Positions 31,870 to 43,730 of a DNA stretch of 64,000 nucleotides are shown in pieces. The notes below the pieces were generated by a model, which was not told the DNA's origin, did not search any database, and saw nothing but the letters and a program-made list of their open reading frames with translations. The stretch lies in the NCBI RefSeq assembly GCF_004011695.2, contig NC_082426.1, positions 434,001 to 498,000 on the forward strand, given 5' to 3'. The stretch's first letter is position 1. Each line of letters begins with the position of its first letter. The DNA is from Ascochyta rabiei. Taxonomy: Eukaryota; Ascomycota; Dothideomycetes; Pleosporales; Didymellaceae. A program made the position numbers and the translations under genes.

Positions 31870-34194
31870 ATGGAGCACGACGACGACTACTTCACGCCGC
31901 AGCGCCACGGCCACCACAGTGTTGGCGCGCAAATCGACTCCGACTCCGACATGGCCGCCTCGGCCGCCGCCTCGTCCTCGCGGGCCGCCATGCTCTCCTC
32001 GCCCGTTACGCGCACCCGCAAGCCCAGCAGGCTGTCGCGCTCAGGAGTGCCACGGCCCATCATCACGCCCACGAGCCCGCTCTCTGCCACCATACCGCAC
32101 AATCTACTCCCCTCTGCGCCCGCATCGCCGCCCACGCCAGCCCCGAGTCCCACGCCGACTCAGCGTGTCCCCGACTGGAGCACAGCCGCCGAACATGAAG
32201 ACTCGCACATCAAGGCCATACGCGGCCACTTTGGCGACATGAACCGGGCCGAGCGCCTGAGATTGCTGGGAGAGCTGCTCAACCTGTGCGACAGTCAGGA
32301 ACTGAGCTTCGTCGCCGAATTCGTTAGCCCGAGGTTGAAAAAGGACCCATTCCTGGTCCTGCCCACCGAGCTGTCTCTGAGGGTACGTATCGCATGGCGC
32401 ATGCTGCTGCCTAGACTAGCGTGAACGTGAACGTGAACGTGAACGTCAACGTGGACGTGGACGTGGACGGAGACGAGAGTGGCTAACATGCCTTGCAGAT
32501 CCTCGAATGTGTCGACGACCCTACCACGCTGGCACGAGCCTCGCAGGTCTCCAAAAAGTGGCGAGAACTAGTCAATGACGACGGCGCCTGGAGGTTGCTG
32601 TGCCAGAAATTTTCCTTCAGGCAGCTTTCGCACGAAGAACGAAACGAAACGCACTCGCCCGGTGACGACATGGACACCGAGCCGCCGTGGGCACAAGAAC
32701 CAGACCGCACCTCGAGAGCCGATGACACACCTACAAACAAGCTCCTCCAGGCAGCCTCACCCAGCGCGGCCACTGGAGAACTACGAACCCAAAGCCTGGA
32801 CCGGGGCGCAAAGAGGTCCACTTCACAACGCAAGTCCAAGGCTATCACGTACCGATCACACTTCAAGCAGCGCTACATGGTCGAAACAGCATGGCGCAAC
32901 GGTGGTGTATGCGATGCCCGGCAGATCACCCCAGACCAGGGCGTCGTGACCAGTCTGCACCTGACCAAAAAGTATATCGTTGTCGCCCTCGATAACGCAA
33001 AGATCCACGTCTTTGATACCGTTGGCGATCACCAGAAAACACTGCAAGGCCACGTCATGGGCGTGTGGGCAATGGTTCCTTGGGGCGACCTCCTGGTCAG
33101 TGGTGGTTGCGACCGGGACGTACGAGTGTGGAACTTGGCTACAGGGTACGTCTGAGCACAGGCCCAGGACTCGAAAGTGGCTCACCAAGACTGCAGATGT
33201 CCTCAATTCACACTCCGCGGACACACTTCGACAGTGCGATGCCTGAAGATGTCCGACGCCAACACCGCGATTTCCGGCTCCCGCGATACCACCCTGCGGA
33301 TCTGGGATCTCAAAAAAGGCATCTGTAAGCACGTGCTCATTGGCCATCAAGCCAGCGTTAGATGCTTGGAGATTCATGGCGATATCGTCGTATCGGGTAG
33401 CTACGACACCACGGCCAAAATTTGGAGCATTTCCGAAGGCAAGTGCTTGCGTACACTCACGGGCCATTTTAGCCAGATTTACGCCATCGCCTTCGATGGG
33501 AAGAAGATTGCGACAGGAAGTCTGGACACAAGTGTCCGGATCTGGGATCCAAATGACGGGTAACTTATTGGTATCACCTCCAACCGCCTCTTGCTAAGTT
33601 GTGACAGGAAATGCTTGGCTGTGCTACAAGGCCATACGTCGCTCGTTGGGCAACTCCAGATGCGCGACGATATCCTCGTGACAGGTGGATCAGATGGTTC
33701 GGTTCGGGTCTGGAGTCTAGCCACTTATCAGGCAATTCACAGACTAGCGGCCCACGACAACAGTGTGACCAGCCTACAATTCGACAACACCCGGATAGTC
33801 AGCGGTGGCAGTGATGGCCGAGTCAAGGTCTGGGACCTGAAAAAGGGCACTCTTGTTCGGGAGCTTAGCACGCCAGCTGAAGCAGTATGGAGAGTTGTGT
33901 TCGAAGAAGAGAAGGCTGTCATAATGGCTAGCAGAGGCGGGCGCACCATCATGGAGGCAAGCGATCAAAGTCTCTTATGCGACGGTAGGCTGACTCCATT
34001 AGGTCTGGGACTTCTCCCCACCACCGGACGAAGATTTTGATACACCACGCTCCGGCAGCCCAGTAAGCATGCCCGACCATCTGGACCTCGAACACCCTCG
34101 ACCTCAATCTGCTATTCTTCCTCGCACAACCCCATTTGTTCTGGAAGAGCATGGTGGCGGCGACGTTACCATGGTAGATGCTGGCGAGGTCTGA
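31870..34194 (+). CDS. cdc4: F-box/WD40 protein, Cdc4/Fbw7/Pop1-like SCF substrate receptor
   Basis: Five exons, 31870-32382, 32499-33145, 33197-33559, 33608-33956 and 34003-34194, give 687 residues. Introns are 116, 51, 48 and 46 bp; the last has a GC donor (GCAAGC) and a TTAG acceptor. After a disordered N-terminus comes a helical segment (MNRAERLRLLGELLNLCDSQ), then an F-box (about 159-207: VLPTELSLRILECVDDPTTL, ASQVSKKWRELVNDDGAWRL). WD40 blades follow, recognisable by GHVMGVW/VRVWNL, GHTSTVRC/LRIWDL, GHQASVRC/AKIWSI, GHFSQIYA/VRIWDP, GHTSLVGQ/VRVWSL and AHDNSVTS/VKVWDL, with less regular blades at each end, about eight in all. Cdc4-type receptors bind phosphodegrons on cell-cycle regulators for SCF ubiquitylation. 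The start is the first ATG, in GAGCCATGG context. It is the last intact gene before the repeat island. Confidence 0.9.
32421..32470. repeat. 6-bp repeat (GTGAAC/GTGGAC)n inside intron 1 of the Cdc4-like gene
   Basis: Four GTGAAC units are followed by GTCAAC and several GTGGAC units. It explains why this intron is twice the usual length in the window. Confidence 0.85.
33957..34002 (+). other. GC-AG intron
   Basis: Joining ...CGCACCATCATGGAG to GTCTGGGACTTC restores the frame TIMEVWDFSPPDEDF up to a stop. The intron starts GCAAGC, has GCTGAC as branch-point candidate and ends TTAG. Without it the frame runs to an unrelated end at 34,040. Confidence 0.8.
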
Positions 34195-34690
34195 GCTATC
34201 TGCTTGCTACTGAAATCATCTTCACATTCTACGACACACGTTTAATGTCCTTTCAACGAAGAGGTGGCATATCCCGGGGAACCTGGATTACGCCCGCCAC
34301 AAACCCATACCGGCCGCGTGGACCCGCGGTCTCGCCTTGGTAGTCGATGTCTGTCACTACCCTATTATTATACCCACCACAGCGGGGAGCCGCTACCTTG
34401 CACGCCGCATATGTTGTTGACCACGCGGCGGACGAGCACAACAAACATATATCGGGTTCCTTGTTGCTTCATTGACATTATCAAACTATCTAACAGTACC
34501 ATCTGTCGTCAACGATCTGAACGGTGAGACAGCAATTTGCATAGGCGATTTGATTGAAGTGGAATTATCTTTTGCCATGTCGAGATGAGCACAGCCTATG
34601 TAGTAACGATGTTCATCGAGGTCGATTAGTCTTAGCACTATGTGTTGGTACAAGAGCGAGGACTAAACAAGAGGAAGTAAGCCAAGTTCC
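34195..34690. other. Transition zone between the gene half and the AT-rich repeat half
   Basis: Base composition is still balanced up to roughly 34.5 kb, then falls to TA-rich sequence within about 200 bp. It holds the 3' flank of the Cdc4-like gene and no gene of its own. Confidence 0.55.
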
Positions 34691-34779
34691 GGAGTTTAGC
34701 GTTAGGTAGATCATTACAAATTTCAACAATACCTTGTACTAGAGCTTAAAAAAATAAAAAGTCATTTTAGAATATAAAA

Positions 34780-35350
34780 CTGTTAAACATACTTAAGGGA
34801 TTAGCTTATAACAACACAGGATAGTAGAAGTCTCTAATAGGCGTGGATATCCGCTACAAGGTGTGTAGAAGTACTATAATAGTTATATAGAGAATTATTC
34901 TATTCCTATAGGTCTTATATAAAAGAATACCTAAAAACTAGCTATCTAGACGTATTATACCTTATGCCTTTATACCTAAAAGTACTAAAAAGAATTAGAG
35001 TACTAACTAGGATATAAGATAGAAGTGTAACGCACTAGTTACCTAAAGCCTTGTGCAATTCCTCTCTAACTTATTACTAACTCGGTGCCGTTACATCCGT
35101 GTCCACCCTACACCCTAGGCTAGCACTCTAATTCTTCCCTACTCTTATAAGGTATAAAAGGCACAAGGTTAACAGGTATAGAGAGCTAGTTTTTAAGTAT
35201 TCTTTTATATAAGACCTATAGGAATAGAACAATACTCTATATAAACTATCCTAGTGCTTCTATACACCTTATAGTAGATACCTATATCTTTTAGAAACTT
35301 CTATTATTCTATATTATTCTATTATACTTAAAAACTTATCCTAGCTAGTA
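34780..35350. repeat. Head-to-head inverted repeat around a TGTAACG...CGTTACA core
   Basis: The left arm (to about 35,028) and right arm (from about 35,098) are reverse complements at most positions, for example ATTCTATTCCTATAGGTCTT at about 34,900 against AAGACCTATAGGAATAGAAC at about 35,210. Between them a unit of about 70 bp starts TGTAACGCACTAG and ends GGTGCCGTTACA. The same arm plus core occurs once more at about 50,325-50,578. I read it as the start of an LTR element inserted beside an inverted partial copy of itself. Confidence 0.65.
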
Positions 35351-36226
35351 ACAGCCTCTAAATAATATTGCAAAATTGTTTAGTTATTTTAAGTACCTCT
35401 AGATTTAGATCTCTTCCAGTTACAAACTAAGACTAGGTTCTAATTATTGTTTAATACAACAGTTAGGATTCTAGAGACTTTCTAGTAACTAAAGCCTTTA
35501 GGTTTAGAATTTTCTATAACTTACTACTCTAGAATTACCTTTAGAAAAAGCTATGTTAGATTACACTAAGATAAACACTTAGAAATTAGTAAGAAACTAC
35601 CTAAATTAGATTACTACTAATATTAGACACTACTAACCCTAGTTTAAAGGAACCTATTAGAAGATCTACTAGGATTTAGGCAACTGTGCCTCCTAAAGGA
35701 TTAGTAAATAAACTACTTACTAAAAGTAAATTAGATAAGTACTTAGATTAGGATAAGCTGCATATAGAGATAGACTAACTATAGTCTAAAATAGCTAGGC
35801 TTTAAGTATAAACCTCTCTATACAAAGATAATCCTATACCTACTACTAAGTCCCCCTAACTAACTTAGAGATTTAGTTCTCTAAGCCCTGTTTATACCCC
35901 TAGGCTTAGTAGATAAACTCTAACTATTAATAAATTAAGTAATAGTAAAGAACCTACCTTTAAACAGTAGTAAGCGTTAATTTACAACTAACTTAATATT
36001 AATTTAGATTAATATCCTATAGAAAGAGCCTGTATAGCTCTAGTATAGAGATACACTTCTAGGCTTACTAAGGAATATCTTAAGCCCTAATACTTGTCTT
36101 ATAACTTAGATTATTCTTAGAACGCTAAGGAAATAATTACCCTTCTCTACTCTTATTTTATTACTAGAAATAAGAGAGCTAAAATTTAGGCTGTGTTTAA
36201 TTGCCTGTAAATAGAAAAGGATAATA
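35030..36226 (+). mobile_element. Gypsy-type LTR element, 5' fragment (LTR start and gag region), RIP-mutated
   Basis: It begins with TGTAACGCACTAG and is the inverted counterpart of about 49,400-50,578, sharing among other words CTTACTAAGGAATATCTTAA (reverse complement near 49,530). It stops at about 36,226, where unrelated sequence starting GTTCTAGTATAAGTATTAAA takes over. Only the part corresponding to LTR, leader and gag of the other copy remains. Confidence 0.6.
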
Positions 36227-37386
36227 TATTGTTCTAGTATAAGTATTAAAGCATCTTATTAGTAGGTATATTAGGAAGGATACTTATATAAAGAGTATAC
36301 AAAGTAATTATAAGAGAAAATAGGGTTAAAGAGGATAGCAGGTGTATTAAGGTACGTAGTGTGTAGTAATAAGACTAATTACTAAAGTATTAGTAATAAC
36401 CTCTAACACCTTTATATAGTCTAGGCTAACTAGCCCTATAGTAGCTTACTAAGACAGGCAGAGGTACCCCTAGGCCTAGCGCCTAATAATACCTCCCTTC
36501 TCTAGATTGTTTAGCTTAAACAATAGTATAATTAGTAATACTATACTATTTTAGCCTAGCTTTAGACGTATTTACTCTATCTGTCCTGTTATAGCTAATT
36601 CTAACTAGGTTTAGGCGTTTGTAACACCTTATAAGGTTAGATAGGGCTTTATACTAATTCTACCTTTACCTAGTAAAAGTTAAAAAGAAATCCTCTCTTA
36701 CCTCTTACTTTACCTCTAGGGTCTAGGTAGCTGTTTGCGCAGGCTAAAGCTCTAACTAGAAGGCTAGCAGCATATAAGCTATCTATACCTCTAGTTTTAT
36801 TAGTTACTACTATATTCTACTTTATTTTAGTAAGTACTAACCTATTCTATCTAGTACTTTTGTAAGGATAGCTAAGGGATTTTCTAGGTCTTTCTAGCAC
36901 GTTCTAATACGTTTTAGCAGATAGCACCACACAATACGCCCTAGTAACCTTTTTAGACTATTCCTAACTGTTACTACCTACTACTAACTGTTACTAACTA
37001 TTACTAACTACTATTTACTATAGCTGTTATGTCTATGCCTACTTACTATAAGATTAACATTTCTATAAATAGCAGGACTACTAAGTAGTGCTGTATGCTG
37101 TGCCTTTACTACATTACTAATAGTAATGTTAATAGGGACTATTAACTTTCTACTAACCTAGCTTTATAAAGTAGTCTATATTATAGGGACGTATAGGCCT
37201 ACTACTATAGAGAGTGTTATAATAGTAATAAGAATTACCTATTAGTATGTGTTTTGTCTTCTTTTAGCTTATTTTAGTATCTTTTAATATATTTAGGGCC
37301 CTAATAAGTATACTAACAGCTATTAAAGGCTTTGTAGCAATATAGCGCGCCTTTGCTCTAGTTGTTACGTAGTTACTGCTGCTTAT
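36227..37386. repeat. Unassigned AT-rich repeat segment
   Basis: The first 60 bp (GTTCTAGTATAAGTATTAAA ... TTAGGAAGGATACTTAT) also occur at about 57,998-58,060, so this is probably the terminus of a repeated element. Short direct repeats of AACTGTTACTAA type lie at about 36,965-37,015. No protein domain is recognisable. Confidence 0.4.
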
Positions 37387-37899
37387 TATTGAAGTTATAC
37401 TTTAGTTAAAGACCGTAAGCACTAATTCTATTAGTTCTTAGGGATAAGTACTAGTAGATTAGTTAGGGTTATTAACTAAGCAAAGCTTGTAAAGATAGGG
37501 TGTACTAAATAGTACAGAGTAGACTATCTAGTTTAAGCATAGGTTAAGATTCTAAAGACAAACTTAATTAATAAGGTTAAACACAAACTATAAGGGTTAT
37601 GTTCCTACTAGCTATATACTAAGGATTTATAATACTTATTAACAAGTAACTAGAGTTAGTCTAATAAAATATATAAGGGTGCTTATAGATAAGTATATTA
37701 TACTATACTTATTAATAAGTAGTTATATATATTATAATTATTAATAAGTAGTTATATATATTATACTTAATAATAAGCAGTTATATAATAACCCTTTCTA
37801 TTCTATTCTTCTCTACTGTTTATTCCTTTAGGGCAGAGTTAGAGGTTCTAGTTAGCTAGTACTTATGTTTATACTGTGCCCTAGCACAGAATTATAACA
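37387..37899 (-). repeat. 3' LTR (element orientation) of the gypsy element
   Basis: It matches the right LTR through its length, with shared blocks such as CTATTAGTTCTTAGGGATAA, GTCTAAA-type AAGACAAACTTAATTAATAA and AGGGCAGAGTTA. The first 8 bp are diverged. It contains two copies of TATTAATAAGTAGTTATATA. Confidence 0.85.
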
Positions 37900-37921
37900 C
37901 TATCCCCCCTTCCTCTTTAGT
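37900..37921 (-). other. Polypurine tract of the gypsy element
   Basis: The plus strand reads CTATCCCCCCTTCCTCTTTA directly after the LTR end ATAACA, a polypurine run on the minus strand. This is the expected plus-strand priming site next to the 3' LTR. Confidence 0.75.
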
Positions 37922-40900
37922 TTATTCTTAAACTATATAATTATCTGTTAGAGTTTTATATAATCTATAATCTCTATATCTAGTAACCTATAAGTTAAGA
38001 TAACCTTACACGCCGATAATATCTATCTTATATTTAAAATCTATTAAGCTAATACACCTACTAAAGTTCCTTATAATTATTATTTCTTTAGTAGCTATAA
38101 GTGCTATATTATGCTAGGTAGTCTAAAAGGTCTAAAGTATGCTAAGTGTATAAAGGCTAGTAAGCTATATATAAATATATCTTAGGCGTTATTAGATAAG
38201 ACTTATAAGGAGTAAAAGAAAAAGGTAGAAGTAGATAGGTTACTCCTTATAACTATAATTGCGCAATTATTACGTAATAAGAAAATTCTAAAATAGGTAA
38301 ATAAGTGTGTGTGGTAAAAGGCGCTATAGTTAGTAAATAGAATAGTTAAGGCTAGTAAGTTAGACCTAGCTAAAGAAGTTAATTCTAACTATTTTACAGC
38401 GTCTATTAGTATATATACCTTACTAGCTACCTAAAGTGCTCTTAGTTTAATTAAAGAGTCTATAGTAAATTATAGTACTTATATACTAATTAGTAGTAAC
38501 TTATAAGGTACGTAGGTAGTTTATATATATTTTCTAAGTTCTAGTATCCTAACTATTTAACTAGGTACCTTTGTTAATTGCCATTTCCCTTATATATTAC
38601 TATTTTTTTAACTTTCTATTTATCTTTACTATTAGCTTAGTAATAGAAGTTCTTCTAGATAGGCGTTCTAGAGTTAGCTAGTTCTAATGGCAATATATAG
38701 AATACTAGATAGATCTTTACATCCTTTAGTAGATTAAGTCTATAGTTAACTAGGCTTATCTACTTTAAAAAAAAAATAGTCTAACTATAATATAGTCTAG
38801 TTTTTTTATTAGTCTCTATATGTAAAGGTTTTTTATAAGAAGATAGACTTTATCCCCCTCTTTTAGATAAGGTGCTGTTTTTCTTTTCTAGTAACATATA
38901 AGATTGCTTATTCTTAAGCTTCACTAATATTTTCTAGTGCTTTCTTATGCACTTCTTTTAGTCTTACTACTAAGGATATTACTAATTTAGTCTAAATTAG
39001 CATGTCTAGACTTCTAGTAAAGAGATTTAGGTACATTCTATAATTTATAAAGAATAGTAATTTTCCTATTACTTCTAATAATTTATTATTATATGCGATT
39101 TATGCTATAGGTAACAGTAAAACCTAGTTATCTTACTACTAGTTACTGTATATCTGTAGGTATATTTCTATAGTCTAATTTATTCTTTTAGTCTATCTAT
39201 CTGCCTATAGATAATAGGCTGTTAAAAGCTTCTTCTTAGTACTAATAGCTGCTAAGAGTGTAGTTTAATAATATAACGTAAAGAGCTTATCTTAATTACT
39301 AATAATTAATTCTAGTATACTATAATGCCTTATATTTCAATCTAGAAACACTTATATAAGCTACTCTACAGTATAACTATATTAAAATAGTATTATCTTA
39401 GCCTACTTAGTAAATCTGTTAACTATAACAAAGTGTTAACTATAATAAAGATTAGGTTATAGTTATATTTAGTTATAGGGTCTCTTAAGATAGGTAGCTA
39501 TATAATAAAGTCTATTATAATATTTATCTATAGTGCTATTAGTAGCTCTATTACCTATATTTCTCTGTATTTTACGTGTGTACTATGTTTATTTTACTAA
39601 TAGTTAATATAGTTCTTAATATATTTAGTAACCTTATCCTTTATATTACTAAACTTATAGTATTACTTAATAAGTTCTATTGTGCGTGTAATTTTAGGGT
39701 GTCTGTGTAGTAGGTTATTATAGTAATTAGCTATAATATTATTCTAAAGTTCCTCTAGTTCGTCTAATATAATGTGCTGTTTGTTTTTAATTCGTATTAT
39801 ATTGTTTAGTTGCTGCAATAGTCTAAGTAACATATTATTATTAATTCCTAGTACTATAAACTAGTTTATTGTCTTTTCTCTAGTAAGGTTATGTTATCTA
39901 CTAAGTGTATTAGCTCTACTATTATCTTTATCTAGCGTATACAATATCTTAAATTTATATTACCTAAGTATCTTAGACTAACATACTTATATTTAATTTA
40001 AGACCTTAGTAGTAGTAAAGTATACTAGGTTCTTATAGTTAGAATAGATAGTAAGTTCTAAGCAGCTTTCTATATATAGTTACGAATGTTCTAAAGCTAA
40101 TATAATTATAAGTAATTCTTTGTTATATATATTATAGCGTTCTTTAGGTCCTAAGAACTAATATAAATAGTTAGTAATAGGGTACTATAGTCTATCCTTT
40201 TCTTATATAATATATACGCCTAATATAAGTTCTAAGGTAATAGTCTCTATATATATTAGTTTACTACTATAAAATATAATTAACGTAGAAGGTGTAATAC
40301 AGGTTTACTTAAGTGCCTTAAACACATTGTTCTATTCTTATCTCTACTTAAATAGTGTATCCTTTTGTATAAGCTTTATTAGTAGGATTATAATCTTAGA
40401 GTAGTCCTTAGTAAAGCGTTAATTAAAGTTAATAAATCCTAAGAATTCCTAGATCTGTTTAACTGTTTTTAGCGTTTGCTAAGTCTTAACTACTTCTACT
40501 TTTATTAGACTAATCTTAATTCTATATTATCCTACAATATACCCTAGGAGTTTAACTTCCTTTTTATACTATTTACACTTCTTAGGTTTAAGTTATAGGT
40601 CTACCTACCTTAGGTATTCTAGCACTTCTATAACGTGTTATTTATACTCTTCTAGTATCTTTTAGTATACTAGAATATTGTCTAGGTACGCTACTATAGT
40701 TCTGTTAAGGTGTACTCTTAGGATATTATTAATTAACTTCTAGCATGTTACTAGTGCGTTTATTAGACTAAACAGCATAACTAGGTACTTATAGAGTCTT
40801 TATTACGTTCTAAATACTATTTTCTATTCTTCTCTTTTCTTTATGTGTATAAGGTTATACACACCTTATAGGTCTAATACTATAAAGTACTAAGCTTCTA

Positions 40901-43730
40901 CTAGCTAGTCCTACAACTCTGTAATATTTAGAAGCAGGTAGTAGTTTTTAATAGTAATTTTATTAAGCTTCTAGAAGTTAATGTAAGGTTATAGCTTGCT
41001 ATTCTTCTTAGGAATAAACATAATTAGCTATCTATAGGTAATTCTAATCTTCTAATAAATCCCTTCTTAAGGTTCTTCTTAATATACTTGCAAAGTACTA
41101 TAAGTTCCTTTTCTAATAACTAATATAATAGCCTAAAAGTTAGTATCTTTTCTTTCTAGAGCTTAATCTTATAATTCTAGGGTTTATGCTTAGGCAGGGC
41201 TTTTACTATAAGCTCTTTTCTAAATATCTCTGCATACTATCTATACACGTTAGAGATAGTAGAAGGTATACTCCTCTCCTCCTTAACTCTTACTTTATAA
41301 TCTGTAGGGCGTTTAGTATCTACAGAGTTAACTACTCTATCTTAGTACGTCTTATATATTAAAGAGATATTATAAATCTTCTTTTTATCTACTAGCTACT
41401 ACATACGCTGCGTAGGCGTAGATACATTAGTACTATATTTATATCCTTCTAATAAAAGTCTTTCTTATATCTAGTCTATCTTTAGGTTGTACTTTTATAA
41501 CTATAAAAGTTCTAGTATAATATTATGCGTGGCCTTTATAAAGACGTCTAGGTTTATTTCCTTATAGTGCCCCTGTATCTATAGAGGTGCTGCTATTACT
41601 TTAAGTATAATAAGTAGTTTATCTAGCATTAATTCTCTATTAGCTACTTAGAGTAAGTAAGGATTCTCCTTATAATATAATCTAAGTCTAGCTTACTATA
41701 TTACTGTTCTAGATATATAACTTGCTTATACTTCTAAGTCTAAGAGTACTATTATAGCTACTTTATTTAGTTTAATAGGTAGCTTAATAAGGTAATTATT
41801 CCTAATACTATTAATTAATTAATCCCTAGGGCTTATAGGCCCTAGCCTAAAAAGGTCCCCTCTTTACTAAACCCTTTAGACTTCTTAGTACTATAATACT
41901 TCTTATAATCTATGTTAAGGCAGTTCTACTAGTATATGTTATAATAACTTCTATTTACTACTAGCTATATTTATATTATAGCCTATAGGTTATCTATTCT
42001 AGAAAAGTATACTTTCTAGTGTCTGTTAATAAGATAAAGTTTACATAGGTTATTGTAACACTAGTACTATTAACTAAAACATAGGCTTTATTATGCTAGG
42101 AACTATCCTACGCTAAGCTTCTAATTATAGTAGATTATATATTTGTTCTTAGTACATACTATCTATATAAGGTTTCTATATTTTAGGTTTTAGTAGTCTA
42201 GAATCTACTACAGTTATAGGCTAATTATTAGTAGTACTTCTTTCTACTTCTGTATACGTTTTAGGCTAAGCTATGTTTCTTACTTATACTAAAGCTAGTC
42301 TTTAGCTTCTTCTAGGTTATTAGTAAACTGTTTACTATTGTTAATTTCTTTTCTAAACTAGTAAATAAGCTGTTAGAGTTCTAGTGTTATTTCTGTAATT
42401 TTAGGTACTTCTATAGAACTAATAAGTTCTTAATATATTTAGTAATAGGCTTCTTTATTATTACACTTCTAACATTATTAAGCTATACATTCTTGTTTAC
42501 GTGTTAGTAGAGTACTACTTTAGTTAAACTCTTACCCTAGGGTGTCTAGTAGGTTGTCTATCTTTTACTAGTTATTATTAGAGTAGTACTTTGTTTCTTT
42601 GCCTGTTTAGGCGTTCTAGTAGGGTGTTACTATACAAATTAGAGGTATAATACAGTTATTATTATCCTCTAGACTAGACTCTAGGTCCTTAAGCAGTTGT
42701 CCTATATTATTAGTAAGAATTTCCTATTTACTAGTATCTATATTATTATAATTATAGGTAAGTATATTTAACTAGCAGTAAACCTTATTTATCTAGTAGT
42801 CTCTAGTAACGTAGCCTAGTTTACTATAGTTATAGTAGTCCCTACTACCTCTATATTAGTTACCCCCCTTAGGTATCTTATTTTATCGCTTTAGTAGTCC
42901 CTTATTAAGGTTTAAGAGGTCTATTACTTTAGGTCTGTAGTATCTACTCTGTATATTACTATAGATGCAACAGCTAGTATTTAGCTAATTACAACCTCCT
43001 TAGTATCCTTAATTTCAGTTGTTACGCTATTAGTTCCTTAGTAGCAGCCTGTTAGTAGCAATAATAGTAGTACGTGCTCTAGGGTTATCTTAAAGTTCCT
43101 ACTAAAGTTTATAGATTTGTATGTTAATATTAATAGTAGTATTAATAAGCTTATTAAGGGTTTCTGTGCTTGCGCTGGTGCGCATAAGTTCTTCCTTAAC
43201 CTTAGGCTTTAATCCTTATTAAAACATAGTAATTAGGGCAGTGTTGTTTTAGTTAGTGTTAGCAGTAAGCTGCTAAAACTCTGCAGTATAGTTAGTAGCT
43301 AAATTGTCCTATCTAATCTGCTAAATGCTATATTAAGTAATATATACTTTATTAAAGACTCTAAAAATTAGCTTAATCTTTTCTTTAAATAGGTTAAAGT
43401 CTTTAATCTATTTATCTATATTATCTAGAGCCTTACTAGCTTAGTACTGCTATATAAAGGGCTTAATCTAGGTAAACGCTTTACTACGTATGTAGCTAGC
43501 TGCAAGGACTATATATTTAGCCTTAGGAACCTTCTTACCTTAGAAGGTAAAGAAGAGGTCCTACTATATAAGCTAGTTATTAAGCTTACTATAATCTCTG
43601 TAGTAAAGATTAGGCTTATTAATATTTATAGTGCTAGTAGTAATAGTTATATCTATATTAATGTTACTAGATATAGAGTTTCTAGAGGTAGCATAGAATC
43701 TAATAGTACTTATCTTAGGGGTGTTTAAAA

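Noticed and set aside
31252..31932. 226-codon minus-strand frame upstream of the Cdc4-like gene
   Set aside because: It is kept open by the CAGACGG and GTGCGT repeats and overlaps the start of a well-supported gene.
33985..34002. GTAGGC at 33,986 as donor for the last Cdc4-like intron
   Set aside because: It would make an intron of about 18 nt, too short to splice. The GC donor at 33,957 gives a normal 46-bp intron and the conserved protein end.
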